Shown here: one piece after another, positions 53,375 to 62,357 of the stretch
How the letters are laid out: the number at the start of each line of letters is the position of its first letter
Position numbering within the stretch: the first letter of the stretch is position 1
Assembly: GCA_021299715.1 (NCBI GenBank)
Contig: JAJTEL010000002.1
Span: 62,001-126,000 of the forward strand
Direction of reading: 5' to 3'
Origin: Ilumatobacteraceae bacterium
GTDB lineage: Bacteria > Actinomycetota > Acidimicrobiia > Acidimicrobiales > Ilumatobacteraceae
DNA length: 64,000 nt
Program-made: the position numbers and the translations under genes
Notes under the pieces: generated by a model
Database searches by the model: none
What the model saw: the letters and a program-made list of their open reading frames with translations, nothing else
Told to the model about the DNA's origin: nothing

Positions 53375-54333
53375 GAGATTCCTCCTTGTCGTGGCGTTGC
53401 GCGAACAGTTCGTAGCGCCAGTTCTTTTGATACACCTGGCTTCGACATGATGGTGTCTGTCACCACACATCGAAGACCTTCACGTTCCACTGCGTTGGCA
53501 AGGTGTGCGTCTTGTTGATCAATAACAAGAGTGGAGCACACGGGTGCATACATTCGTGCCACACCCACCACGGTGGGTTCGTGTCCAAGCTCTACCAACA
53601 TTCTGTCTGCGGGACCCTTTAGCGCTGCGCCAGCCACTATGGGGGACACAGCCACTACATCGTCACGCCGAGATGCGAGAAGCGAATCAACGTGTGGAAT
53701 CGCACGAATGGGACCGAGAGACACAATGGGGTTTGATGGTGCAATCACAATCGTGTCTGCGGTAGTGATGAGCGATTCATCAATGAACTTTGCGCTGTCA
53801 GCACCCACAAACTCCACCGCAGTCACTGGTACCGAGTGCCTCAGTTTGACAAAGTATTCCTGGAAACTCACACAGTCATTTTCTAACTGCACCATTGTTC
53901 GAACCGAGTCATTGGTCATGGGAAGAATAGGTACGTTCACTCCAAATGCTGTGCGAACTTCGTCTGTGACCTCGCGAAGAGTTGCTCCTTCTTGTAAACG
54001 TGCAGTTCGATAAAAGTGAGTAGCAAGATCGGTGTCGCCAAGGTTGAACCATCGGGGAGCAGCGTTCGAACCTGCGGGTCGAACGTTTTCAAACTTTTCC
54101 AAAGCGGCCATGGCGCGCCACGTTTCATCACGCAGACCCCAACCGCGTTCTGGGTCAATTGCTTGGGCAAGTGTGTACGTAACGGTGTCGATATCGGGCG
54201 AGATGGCAAGGCCGTGCAATTCTGTGTCGTCACCGGTGTTCACCACGGCGACAATGTCGTTGGATGGAACAGCCTGAATGAGTCCTGACAGAAAACGGGC
54301 AGCTCCTACGCCGCCTGCCAGAACCAAAATCAT
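53362..54333 (-). CDS. cofD: 2-phospho-L-lactate transferase (F420 synthesis)
   Basis: The 323-residue CofD/FbiA joins the activated lactate or enolpyruvate unit to Fo. The opening ILVLAGGVGAARFLSGLIQA, NTGDDTELHGLAISPDIDTV and APSNPIVSLGPI are diagnostic. ATG 54333 is chosen because TACGCT on the minus strand (plus-strand 54340-54345) ends six bases before it; the longer frame runs to 54360. cofE follows with overlap. fbiC (Fo synthase) is not in the window. Confidence 0.93.
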   Translation of the reverse strand: MILVLAGGVGAARFLSGLIQAVPSNDIVAVVNTGDDTELHGLAISPDIDTVTYTLAQAIDPERGWGLRDETWRAMAALEKFENVRPAGSNAAPRWFNLGDTDLATHFYRTARLQEGATLREVTDEVRTAFGVNVPILPMTNDSVRTMVQLENDCVSFQEYFVKLRHSVPVTAVEFVGADSAKFIDESLITTADTIVIAPSNPIVSLGPIRAIPHVDSLLASRRDDVVAVSPIVAGAALKGPADRMLVELGHEPTVVGVARMYAPVCSTLVIDQQDAHLANAVEREGLRCVVTDTIMSKPGVSKELALRTVRATPRQGGISWPD

Positions 54334-54434
54334 GCTGCAAGCGTAGGGGGAGAGGTCCATTCGGGTTCACCTTGGCGAGCCACCGTCGGTGGTACCGTCT
54401 TTGAGTCCCTTCACCAATCCATGAGGTCATTTCA

Positions 54435-55418
54435 ATGCCCCGCGCTTTCATCACCGGAATTACAGGTCAAGACGGTCAACACCTGGCCGAATTCCTCCAC
54501 GCCAAGGGCTACGAGGTTTTCGGCATGCTCAAGGGGCAGAACAACCCCCGCGCCCTACAGATTCGAGACGAGTTTCCCTACGTGGAATTGGTACCTGGCG
54601 ACTTGGCCGACCTCACCAGTTTGGTCTCGGCTCTTGAATATGTGAAGCCCGACGAGGTGTATAACTTGGGCGCAATTTCCTTCGTTGCCATCTCTTTTGG
54701 TCAAGCCGAACTCACATCGAACATCACCGGACTTGGTGTTCTGCGCATGCTCGAGGCAATTCGCATGGTGGGTGGTACACAGAACAATCCCATTCGTTTC
54801 TATCAAGCGTCATCCTCTGAAATGTTTGGAAAAGTGCGTGAAGTTCCGCAAAGTGAACTCACTCCTTTCCATCCACGTTCCCCATATGGCTGCGCCAAGG
54901 TGTTCGGCCACGACATCACCGTGAACTATCGCGAGAGCTACGGCATCTATGCATGTTCCGGAATTTTGTTCAACCACGAGGGTCCACGTCGTGGCTTGGA
55001 ATTTGTTACTCGCAAAATCTCAAACACTGCCGCCCGTATCAAGTTGGGTGTTGAAAAAGAATTGGTCATGGGCAACCTTGACGCGAAGCGCGACTGGGGA
55101 TATGCCGGCGACTACGTACGCGCAATGTGGATGATGTTGCAACAAGATGAACCCGACGATTACGTGGTGGCAACCGGCGAAACGCACTCTATTGAAGAGT
55201 TCCTCACACTGGCATTTGAAGAAGTCGGACTAGATGACTGGCGCAATTATGTTCGCCAAGACCCACGTTTCTTCCGTCCAGCCGAAGTAGATCTGCTCAT
55301 TGGCGATCCGTCAAAAGCCCGTGAAAAGCTTGGTTGGGTGCCAGAAGTTAATTTCAAATCTCTTGTCAGCATGATGGTGCAGAACGACTTGAAGATTGAA
55401 TCTGCGCGCTTGAAGTAG
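54435..55418 (+). CDS. gmd: GDP-mannose 4,6-dehydratase
   Basis: The 327-residue SDR makes GDP-4-keto-6-deoxymannose, the substrate of Fcl. Motifs: [13 protein letters not shown], the catalytic region [38 protein letters not shown], and [17 protein letters not shown]. It is on the plus strand between cofD and the flippase. A weak purine-rich ATGAGG (54421-54426) precedes the ATG, and TACCGT lies further upstream near 54393. Confidence 0.95.
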   Translation: MPRAFITGITGQDGQHLAEFLHAKGYEVFGMLKGQNNPRALQIRDEFPYVELVPGDLADLTSLVSALEYVKPDEVYNLGAISFVAISFGQAELTSNITGLGVLRMLEAIRMVGGTQNNPIRFYQASSSEMFGKVREVPQSELTPFHPRSPYGCAKVFGHDITVNYRESYGIYACSGILFNHEGPRRGLEFVTRKISNTAARIKLGVEKELVMGNLDAKRDWGYAGDYVRAMWMMLQQDEPDDYVVATGETHSIEEFLTLAFEEVGLDDWRNYVRQDPRFFRPAEVDLLIGDPSKAREKLGWVPEVNFKSLVSMMVQNDLKIESARLK

Positions 55419-55421
55419 CAG

Positions 55422-56744
55422 TTATTCAAACTGCGTATCTAAAACGCCGTCAACCATTGAGTCAGCATCGGGTGTAATGCCTGCTGCAATTCGGGACTTC
55501 AGCGCCACCGAAAAAATGACAAGTGCTGCTGTTGATCCGCCAACAAGCCCAATCTCTACACGCAAGAACAGGTCGTCGCTAGAGACTGCGGTGAGTACGA
55601 GGAATGTGGCCACCGCACTCAGCCACCCAATGGCAACCCAGCGGTGACCACGAAGCGCAATCACCGCTTGTGCAATGGCAATACACAACATGTACATGCC
55701 GCTTGCGAGTGCAAGGAGAGTCAATGTGCTGCGGTCGAGGCCACCGTCGTACATGATGTCTAATGCCCACGGGCCCAGCACATACGATCCCGCCGTGCCC
55801 AGAACGGCAACGCCAACAACAATTTTGAGTAGCAGTGACAGTCCTTGAACAAACTCGTCAAGGTTTCCCTTCGCCGCTAAGCGCGCAAGTCGCGGAAGCA
55901 AAGACGCCTGTACCGCTTGAAACAGAAACAGTGGAATACGCGAAAGAAGAACGCCATTTCCGAAGGCCGTCACTTTTTCGGCATCGCTGGTGTTGGCCAA
56001 CACATCAACTCCGATGGGACCAGCATTCACAAGTGCAGCAGCCATCACCGAGCCCAACAGCAACCATGACAAGTTGGGTGTGAGTTCTGCAAAGTTGGCA
56101 GGCGGTCCTTGCTGTGACTTCATGTCGCCCCGCGCACTGACAAACAGCACGGCAACAATGGGCGACAGTGCAACAGCCATTGCATATGCGCCAACCGACG
56201 TGACGTTTAATTGCCACAACACAACACACGAAATGATTCGTGTTGCACCATCTATTCCCAAAATAAGCCCGTACGCGGTGAAGCGACCTGAACCAGATGC
56301 GATGCCACGGGCTATGTGCATGGGGGCGAACGCGATGACTGTGATGATGAGAGCTGCAGTAACGCTCCAGTAGCCATCGAACATGTCGCGAGTCAGCCAT
56401 GGCGACGCAACAAGAGTTGCGACGATGAGAACGGTGGTGAGTCCGCCGGCTAGCGGCAACATTTTTTGAATGACTGGCTTACCGCCGTCGTTCAGGGCGC
56501 GTCGATGAGCAAGCGCTCGTCCAAGTTCTTGTTCCACTGGCAAAAGAAATCCAGGAACAAGCGCAAACGTGGTGAACCACAACGCCACGATCGGCTTGAA
56601 GTCTTCTTTGCCGAGGGCGAGTTGACCTACTTTGAAAAATGCGTAGGCAGTAATGCCGGCAATGAAGAGGCCGATTCCTACAGGGATAGTTCCTTCAGGA
56701 AGCGGAGCCTTCGATGATGACTCTTGTTCGACGGCGTCCGACAC
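55422..56744 (-). CDS. Polysaccharide flippase (MATE/MOP-like)
   Basis: The 440-residue membrane protein has about 12 hydrophobic helices and the pattern of the oligosaccharidyl-lipid flippase superfamily: GIGLFIAGITAYAFFKVGQL near the N-terminus, LSRIPLFLFQAVQASLLPRL in the middle and LGPWALDIMYDG. It would carry lipid-linked sugar units across the membrane. TAGCCT on the minus strand (plus-strand 56753-56758) ends eight bases before GTG 56744. It ends three bases from the gmd stop. Confidence 0.85.
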   Translation of the reverse strand: MSDAVEQESSSKAPLPEGTIPVGIGLFIAGITAYAFFKVGQLALGKEDFKPIVALWFTTFALVPGFLLPVEQELGRALAHRRALNDGGKPVIQKMLPLAGGLTTVLIVATLVASPWLTRDMFDGYWSVTAALIITVIAFAPMHIARGIASGSGRFTAYGLILGIDGATRIISCVVLWQLNVTSVGAYAMAVALSPIVAVLFVSARGDMKSQQGPPANFAELTPNLSWLLLGSVMAAALVNAGPIGVDVLANTSDAEKVTAFGNGVLLSRIPLFLFQAVQASLLPRLARLAAKGNLDEFVQGLSLLLKIVVGVAVLGTAGSYVLGPWALDIMYDGGLDRSTLTLLALASGMYMLCIAIAQAVIALRGHRWVAIGWLSAVATFLVLTAVSSDDLFLRVEIGLVGGSTAALVIFSVALKSRIAAGITPDADSMVDGVLDTQFE

Positions 56745-56795
56745 AAGGAGTCAGGCTAGTTGTGCGCACTGCGGGGTACTTGGTACCCCTGTCAT

Positions 56796-57119
56796 TTATT
56801 GCGCTGTGTTGAAGCGAGCCTTCAGCGACTCGACTACTTCGCGACGACGAACTTGAGCTTTCTGAAAACCGAGAACTGCGAATCCGACTGCGGTGTACCC
56901 GACTTCTGTGGCTTGCTTGACAACTGGGTTCTGCAAAACAGCAGAGGGGTTGATGCGGCTGAAGTCGACATTGGTGAGATCGATGGAATGCAACTGGGGA
57001 AGTGAAATCTTGGGCAAGTCAACTTTTGGCACGTCAATCTTTGGCAATTTGTCGGCACCAGGAATGGTGACCTTTGGAAGTGTGAACGACGGAACTGAAA
57101 TGCGAGGAAACGATGTCAT
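56796..57119 (-). CDS. Small protein with LPK(V/I) proline repeats
   Basis: The 107-residue protein begins with a stretch of spaced prolines (PSFTLPKVTIPGADKLPKID, VPKVDLPKISLPQ) giving six to seven repeats of the form LPK-hydrophobic-x-hydrophobic-P, then a helical C-terminal half (VVKQATEVGYTAVGFAVLGF) with RRREVVESLKARF. I do not recognise it by name. ATG 57119 is supported by TACGCT on the minus strand (plus-strand 57126-57131) six bases before it; the longer frame to 57158 is rejected as it runs into an inverted repeat. Confidence 0.65.
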   Translation of the reverse strand: MTSFPRISVPSFTLPKVTIPGADKLPKIDVPKVDLPKISLPQLHSIDLTNVDFSRINPSAVLQNPVVKQATEVGYTAVGFAVLGFQKAQVRRREVVESLKARFNTAQ

Positions 57120-57133
57120 GATGCCAGCGTAGG

Positions 57134-57163
57134 GCAGAGTGCTTACTTTTGCTAGCACTCTGC
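57134..57163. repeat. Inverted repeat GCAGAGTGCT-N10-AGCACTCTGC
   Basis: Perfect ten-base arms flank ten bases in the divergent spacer between the LPK-repeat gene and the GT2 gene. The inner GAGTGCT and AGCACTC half-sites are those of the CIRCE operator, but in everted order. It lies just upstream of the -10 element of the minus-strand gene, so it is a candidate operator. Confidence 0.5.
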
Positions 57164-57238
57164 GTTCTGCCGTATGTCACAAGGGCGAGAGCCGACTGCC
57201 CCCGAGCCCTTCAGCCTCGGCACTAGCCTCGCGGGGGC

Positions 57239-60200
57239 GTGACAGACCCTCAGGTTTCCCCTTCCCAGCCCCCCGTGGTGGCCGTCATGGTCGTCCACGA
57301 ACCCGGCGACTGGCTTGTTGAGTCGTTGCAGGGTCTGGCCGCTCAGGACTACGCGGCGTTGCAGGTGCTGGTTCTTGTTACCGGAACGAGCGAGAACCCA
57401 GGGTCGCGATCCATTTTGGACACAGTTCAGTCCGTTCTTCCATCTGCAGTCGTTCGATTCATTGGATCGAACCCCGGCTATGCGGCAGGTTGTAACTCTG
57501 TTTTGAACCTTGTGCAAGGCGATAGTGGTTTCTTCTGTTTCCTTCATGACGATGTGGAATTGTCACCCACTGCAATCTCCGTCATGTTGGAAGAGCTGTA
57601 TCGATCGAACGCCGGAGTGGTTGGGCCGAAATTAGTTCACTGGGATAACCCGAAGATGATTCAGTCAGTGGGCAGTGCCGTTGACCGTTTCGGAGTTGAA
57701 CTTCCCTATGCCGACGACGGTGAACTCGACCAAGAACAGCACGATGTAATTCAAGACGTTTTCATTTTGCCTAGTTCGTGTCTGATGGTTCGAGCAGATC
57801 TTTTTCGCACATTAAACGGCTTCAATTCATCAATCCATTCGTCTGGTGTCGACTTAGATTTCTGTTGGCGTGCTCATATCACGGGTGCACGAGTGGTCAT
57901 CGTTCCTTCGGCCTCTGCCCGTCACCGTGAAGCGATGGCCGAGCGACTTGATGACGAACAAAAAGAACTTGTTGATGCAGACGCTGAAAATGCGCGCGTT
58001 CACACCGTTGCGTCATTGTCGTCGCGTGGTCAATTGATTTTCCTATTTGCGCAGATGGTTGTATTCACGGCTGCCCGATGCGTTCTGTTAGTCACCACAG
58101 GCCGAACGCGACGAGCTCTCATCGAAGCACGCGCCGTGGCTTCATTGCCGTTTTCATTCGGAGACATTCGCGAACGCCGCGAAAATGTCTCGGATATTCG
58201 ATCCGTTGACGGTGACGAGATTCGTGCACTTCAAATTCTTGGTTCAGCGCATACCACTGCCTATTTCCGCAGACGAGCGCGCAAGGCTGGCTTGGCGCAA
58301 GCACAATCCGCGGGAGAAATTCGTGAAACCACTCCACGTGGCGCATACATCATGTGGGCGGTGCTGTGCGCCGTGCTGGTCATTGGGTCGCGGTCACTCT
58401 TGCTAGATGGCGTTGTGTCGGTTGGTCAAATGGTGCCATTCGCCGATTCGGCTCGAGAGACATGGTCGTCGTACGTCTCTGGGTGGTGGGGCGCCGGATT
58501 TGGTCAAGTGTCCGCACTTCCCACTGGCACTGCTCTCGCAGCAGTCACGACCTTCCTTGCGTTTGGTAATTCTGGTCTTGCACACACCCTTGCTGTTGTT
58601 CTGTTGCCGCTGATCGGCTGGTTGGGTGTGTGGAGATTCGCATCTGTCATGGGAACACGCGGTGGCCGAATTGCATCCGTCGTTGCATATGCCGCAGTTC
58701 CATTGCCGTTCGCATCTATCGCGTCAGGGCGATGGAGTGCGCTGTTGTTGTACGCACTTCTGCCATGGATTGTTCATTTATTACGCATGCTGGTCGGCCA
58801 TGCCGACGTCAATCCTTCATTAGCAAAAGAAGCTTTCGTTGTTGTCTCGCCATCAACATGGCGTCGATGGTTTGCAGGCGTCTCTCTTCTGTGTGCAATT
58901 GCTTTCGCTTTTGAACCGTCAGTTGTTCTTGTTGTGCCGTTTGTTGCAGGGGTTATTGCAGTTACGTCAGTTGCCCAAGGAGTTCACATTCGTCTTGCCA
59001 GTAGATGGCTTGTTATCGCAGGTGCAGCAACCGTGTCGGGTGTTGTTCTGAATTTGCCATGGGCAGGAACATTTATTCGCGATGGATGGTGGGAAGCACT
59101 GACCGGAGCACCAGTAGACGGTGGTCGAAATCTTGGGTTGTGGGGCTTGGCGCGATTCACCGTCGGAGGGTTCTTTGCTTCGTCGCTCACGATTGCGCTG
59201 TATGCCGCAGTTGTCGGTGCTTTGTTGCTAGTGCGTGGTGCACGCGCAAGTTGGGCGTTGCGGGGTGCGTCACTTGTGGTAGGTGGACTTTTGTTGGCAA
59301 TTCTTGACGATTCAGCATTGCTACCGGCTCACTTGCCAGAGACGGCCATTCTTCTTGTACCAGTGGCCTTTGGGTTGTCCATGTGCGCAGGAACCATGGG
59401 TGCCTCGCTCGCAGTCGATCTTGGTCGTGGAAAAATCAGTTGGCGACAGCCATTAGGTGCTCTTGTTGGTGCAGCATTTGCCGTCGGGCTTGTTGCTACA
59501 CCCTTGAATGCGGTCAGTGGTTCTTGGAATCAACCGTCGTTGGCATTGCCTCAGCTTCTTGCCCAACTTCCGGGTGCCGATGCGTCAGGGAATTATCGAA
59601 CATTGTTTCTTGGGGATTCGCGCGTGTTGCCCGGCGCGCCATTGAACTTTGGTTGGGGAATTTCGTATTCCGTTGTAAACGGACGCACTCCATCGGTTGA
59701 TGAACTTTGGGAAGTGCCACCAACGAGAGCGCGTGACAATGCTGTGTCTGCAATGTATGGAATTGTCCGCGGTCAAACGTCTCGCGCAGGTCGCTTGTTG
59801 GCGCCGTTGTCGGTTCGATTCATCGTTGTTCCCGTTATTGATGGAGGTCAATCCACTCGCGACAATCCGTTGGAGTCGCCAACCGGATTAATTGAAGCCT
59901 TATCGCGTCAGTTAGATCTTCGACGTCGTTTCGCTTCGCCCGACCTTGTGGTGTTTGAAAATACGTCATGGGTACCAGTGCGTTCTCAACTCACGCCTTC
60001 TGGTGCAACAAGCAGTTCATCAGCAGGCGCAGAGTCCATGATTGCTACAGATATCGCAGGGGCCACTGCATTCCCTGCGGTCACCGCCCACAACACCTCA
60101 TCCACCGTTGACGTTCAGCCAGGAACAGTTCACCTCGGCGTTCCATATACATCGCGATGGAAACTCACTGTCAACGGCGCCTCAGTGCCTGTTCGCCCTG

Positions 60201-60433
60201 CATTTGGTCTGACAAATGCGTATGACGTTCCAAGGGTCGGCTCGGCAACATTGTCTTTTACAACGTCAACAATTCATTCTGTTCTTGTAGCACTACAGGT
60301 CATCGCGTGGGTTGTGCTTGCGTTTCTCGCTACCTCTCGTCGAAAGTTCCGTCGTCGTGTCGCCGCTCCTACACACGCCGCTCCTACAAGTTCTGAGCCT
60401 GCGTTGACATTTGCAGACGGGGTAGAATCGTGA
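57239..60433 (+). CDS. Giant GT2 glycosyltransferase with membrane domain
   Basis: The 1064-residue protein has a GT2 domain (about 10-300: VAVMVVHEPGDWLVESLQG, DDVEL in FCFLHDDVEL, VDLDFCWRAH), then a membrane region with about 12 helices (about 365-770), then a periplasmic part (about 780-1020) and a last helix (about 1025-1045) with a basic tail (TSRRKFRRRV). Such GT2-membrane fusions in actinobacteria decorate the envelope. The acceptor is unknown. TAGCCT (57224-57229) ends nine bases before GTG 57239. It is coupled to the DUF5719 gene (four-base overlap). Confidence 0.85.
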   Translation: MTDPQVSPSQPPVVAVMVVHEPGDWLVESLQGLAAQDYAALQVLVLVTGTSENPGSRSILDTVQSVLPSAVVRFIGSNPGYAAGCNSVLNLVQGDSGFFCFLHDDVELSPTAISVMLEELYRSNAGVVGPKLVHWDNPKMIQSVGSAVDRFGVELPYADDGELDQEQHDVIQDVFILPSSCLMVRADLFRTLNGFNSSIHSSGVDLDFCWRAHITGARVVIVPSASARHREAMAERLDDEQKELVDADAENARVHTVASLSSRGQLIFLFAQMVVFTAARCVLLVTTGRTRRALIEARAVASLPFSFGDIRERRENVSDIRSVDGDEIRALQILGSAHTTAYFRRRARKAGLAQAQSAGEIRETTPRGAYIMWAVLCAVLVIGSRSLLLDGVVSVGQMVPFADSARETWSSYVSGWWGAGFGQVSALPTGTALAAVTTFLAFGNSGLAHTLAVVLLPLIGWLGVWRFASVMGTRGGRIASVVAYAAVPLPFASIASGRWSALLLYALLPWIVHLLRMLVGHADVNPSLAKEAFVVVSPSTWRRWFAGVSLLCAIAFAFEPSVVLVVPFVAGVIAVTSVAQGVHIRLASRWLVIAGAATVSGVVLNLPWAGTFIRDGWWEALTGAPVDGGRNLGLWGLARFTVGGFFASSLTIALYAAVVGALLLVRGARASWALRGASLVVGGLLLAILDDSALLPAHLPETAILLVPVAFGLSMCAGTMGASLAVDLGRGKISWRQPLGALVGAAFAVGLVATPLNAVSGSWNQPSLALPQLLAQLPGADASGNYRTLFLGDSRVLPGAPLNFGWGISYSVVNGRTPSVDELWEVPPTRARDNAVSAMYGIVRGQTSRAGRLLAPLSVRFIVVPVIDGGQSTRDNPLESPTGLIEALSRQLDLRRRFASPDLVVFENTSWVPVRSQLTPSGATSSSSAGAESMIATDIAGATAFPAVTAHNTSSTVDVQPGTVHLGVPYTSRWKLTVNGASVPVRPAFGLTNAYDVPRVGSATLSFTTSTIHSVLVALQVIAWVVLAFLATSRRKFRRRVAAPTHAAPTSSEPALTFADGVES

Positions 60434-61893
60434 ACGTTTTCCGCCGTATCTTCGCCACACTTCTTGTCGTTGTTGCGCTTGCGTCCGTTGTTGCAATTGA
60501 TCAGCAAGGTGGAAAGAAATCGGTTGGTGCGTCACTTGCGTTGGTCGACCTTGCCGGCTTCCCCCAGGCGCCTTCGGGGTCGCGCATTAGTACGTCGTGG
60601 TTTTGTCCGGGTGCAGCAGCTGGCGATGGACTCGATGGCGCCTCCGTGGTTATCTCAAATCCTGGTGATGTTGAGTTCACCGCATCTGTCAGTTTTCTTA
60701 GTGCAGATCCAGCAGAATCATCAACCGTCAAGGTTCCGGCACGCTCACAATTGGATGTAGACGTTCTGCGCGGGCGAACGGTTGGAGTAGTGGCTCCCGT
60801 TGTAGAAATCATTGGTTCGGTCGGAACGGTTGAACAAGAACTTGTCTATGCGGCGGGTGATGTCACCTCTCAATGTGTGTCGCAAACGTCCGACACCTGG
60901 TACTTCGCCGACGGGTTTACCGCAGAGGGTTCGTCACAGCGTCTGGTGCTCATTAATCCGTATCCCGAAACTGCAGTTGTCAACGTGTCGTACACAACGA
61001 ATGATGGTCGACGCACTCCCGCCGATGTGCAGGGTGTTGTTCTAGGGTCACGAACCGTAAAGAGCATCTCGCTTGCCGATGTTGGGGCAACAAACGAATC
61101 ACAGATTGCTGTAGAAGTAGAAGCCACAACGGGACAAATAGTTGCATCACGTATGCAGCATTATTTAGGCGGCGGTCGATTGGGCTATTCCACTTCTGTT
61201 GGCGTGCCCTCCCCATTGGGAGAGTGGTGGTTCACATCGGGCAGGACCGGTTCTCAAGTCACCGAACAGTTGGTGGTGTTCAATCCATCGGCGCGAGCCG
61301 CTCAAGTCAATGTGTCGTTCTTTGGAGCAGGGATCACAAACGGAGTCCCTGTTGACCAACCCACCGACGCCGCACTTCCCTCCGAGGCAGTTGATATTCC
61401 TGCAGGCGGCATCGTTGTTATTAATACTGATTCGGTAGCAAATTTGCCTAAGGGTGATCATGCCATGGTGGTGTCGTCGTTGAACTCTGCCCGGCTTGTT
61501 GTTGAACATGTTCTTAGTCAGCGAACCAATACCAGTGCTTTCACTGCAATTGTGAATGGCATTCCCGCTGGCTTACTGGGGGAGAGGTGGCGTATTCCTG
61601 CAGGGTTGGGCAAAGGTGCGCGCAATGCCATCTCAATTCTGAATACAACATCGCTAGAGGGAACATTCACGCTGTCGGCCGTTGGTCCTGGCGGAGTAGT
61701 TGACATTCCCGGATTCATAAATGTGGCTCTTGGTGCCGCGTCGCTCATCAGCCTCGATGTTCCCGATGGAGTCTCCGATGGGGAAGTCGTCATCACAGCA
61801 ACAGTTCCCGTCGCAGTTCAGCGGCGTACTACTCGTGGCCACGGCCTTATTGGTTTTGGCATTGTTGGTGCGTTGCCTGTGAGAATGAAGTAA
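60430..61893 (+). CDS. DUF5719 exported protein
   Basis: The 487-residue protein has a signal peptide (about 5-25), then a beta-rich body built of repeats, each holding a WYF/WWF and VVFNP/VLINP-type motif: TSWFCPGAAAGDGLDGASVV, TWYFADGFTAEGSSQRLVLI, EWWFTSGRTGSQVTEQLVVF. This is typical of DUF5719, an actinobacterial family probably at the cell surface. GTG 60430 overlaps the stop of the GT2 gene. Two Cys residues (CPGAAAG; QCVSQTS) may form a disulfide. Confidence 0.8.
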   Translation: MNVFRRIFATLLVVVALASVVAIDQQGGKKSVGASLALVDLAGFPQAPSGSRISTSWFCPGAAAGDGLDGASVVISNPGDVEFTASVSFLSADPAESSTVKVPARSQLDVDVLRGRTVGVVAPVVEIIGSVGTVEQELVYAAGDVTSQCVSQTSDTWYFADGFTAEGSSQRLVLINPYPETAVVNVSYTTNDGRRTPADVQGVVLGSRTVKSISLADVGATNESQIAVEVEATTGQIVASRMQHYLGGGRLGYSTSVGVPSPLGEWWFTSGRTGSQVTEQLVVFNPSARAAQVNVSFFGAGITNGVPVDQPTDAALPSEAVDIPAGGIVVINTDSVANLPKGDHAMVVSSLNSARLVVEHVLSQRTNTSAFTAIVNGIPAGLLGERWRIPAGLGKGARNAISILNTTSLEGTFTLSAVGPGGVVDIPGFINVALGAASLISLDVPDGVSDGEVVITATVPVAVQRRTTRGHGLIGFGIVGALPVRMK

Positions 61894-62357
61894 TGGAACA
61901 ACTTCTTCTCGTTGCATTCGCGATGGCGGTTGCTGTTGCAATGTCCGCAGTGCTGAAGCGACGGCGGTCCGACGCCCCCACTCAGGGTGGATTTGAAATT
62001 CCTACACAACTTGACCGTGGAGATTTCGTGTCGCCACAGTCGCCATGGTTGGTTGCAATCTTTACGTCGGCAACATGCAATACGTGTGCAGACGTTGCCA
62101 CAAAGGCTGCCGTTCTTGCATCGAACGATGTAGCTGTTCAACGTATTGATTACACAGAAGACCCAGCGTTACATAAGCGTTATGGAATTGACGCAGTTCC
62201 CACTTTGGTCATTGCCGATGCACATGGAGTTGTGCGTAACAGCTTTCTTGGTCCAGTGAAGGCTCAGGACCTGTGGGCTGCTGTTGCAGAATGTAGAGAG
62301 CCGGGCTCTACTCCAGACCCGTGTGAAGGCAGAAGCGAGAATGCTCGCGGCGATTAA
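61893..62357 (+). CDS. Thioredoxin-fold membrane-anchored protein
   Basis: The 154-residue protein has an N-terminal membrane helix (about 3-22) and a thioredoxin domain with the active site TSATCNTCADVATKA (CxxC) and a cis-Pro in IDAVPTLVIADA. It would act on disulfides at the cell envelope. ATG shares one base with the DUF5719 stop (TAATG). The partner DUF5719 protein upstream has Cys residues, so they may be functionally linked. It overlaps ftsH by four bases at the 3' end. Confidence 0.82.
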   Translation: MEQLLLVAFAMAVAVAMSAVLKRRRSDAPTQGGFEIPTQLDRGDFVSPQSPWLVAIFTSATCNTCADVATKAAVLASNDVAVQRIDYTEDPALHKRYGIDAVPTLVIADAHGVVRNSFLGPVKAQDLWAAVAECREPGSTPDPCEGRSENARGD

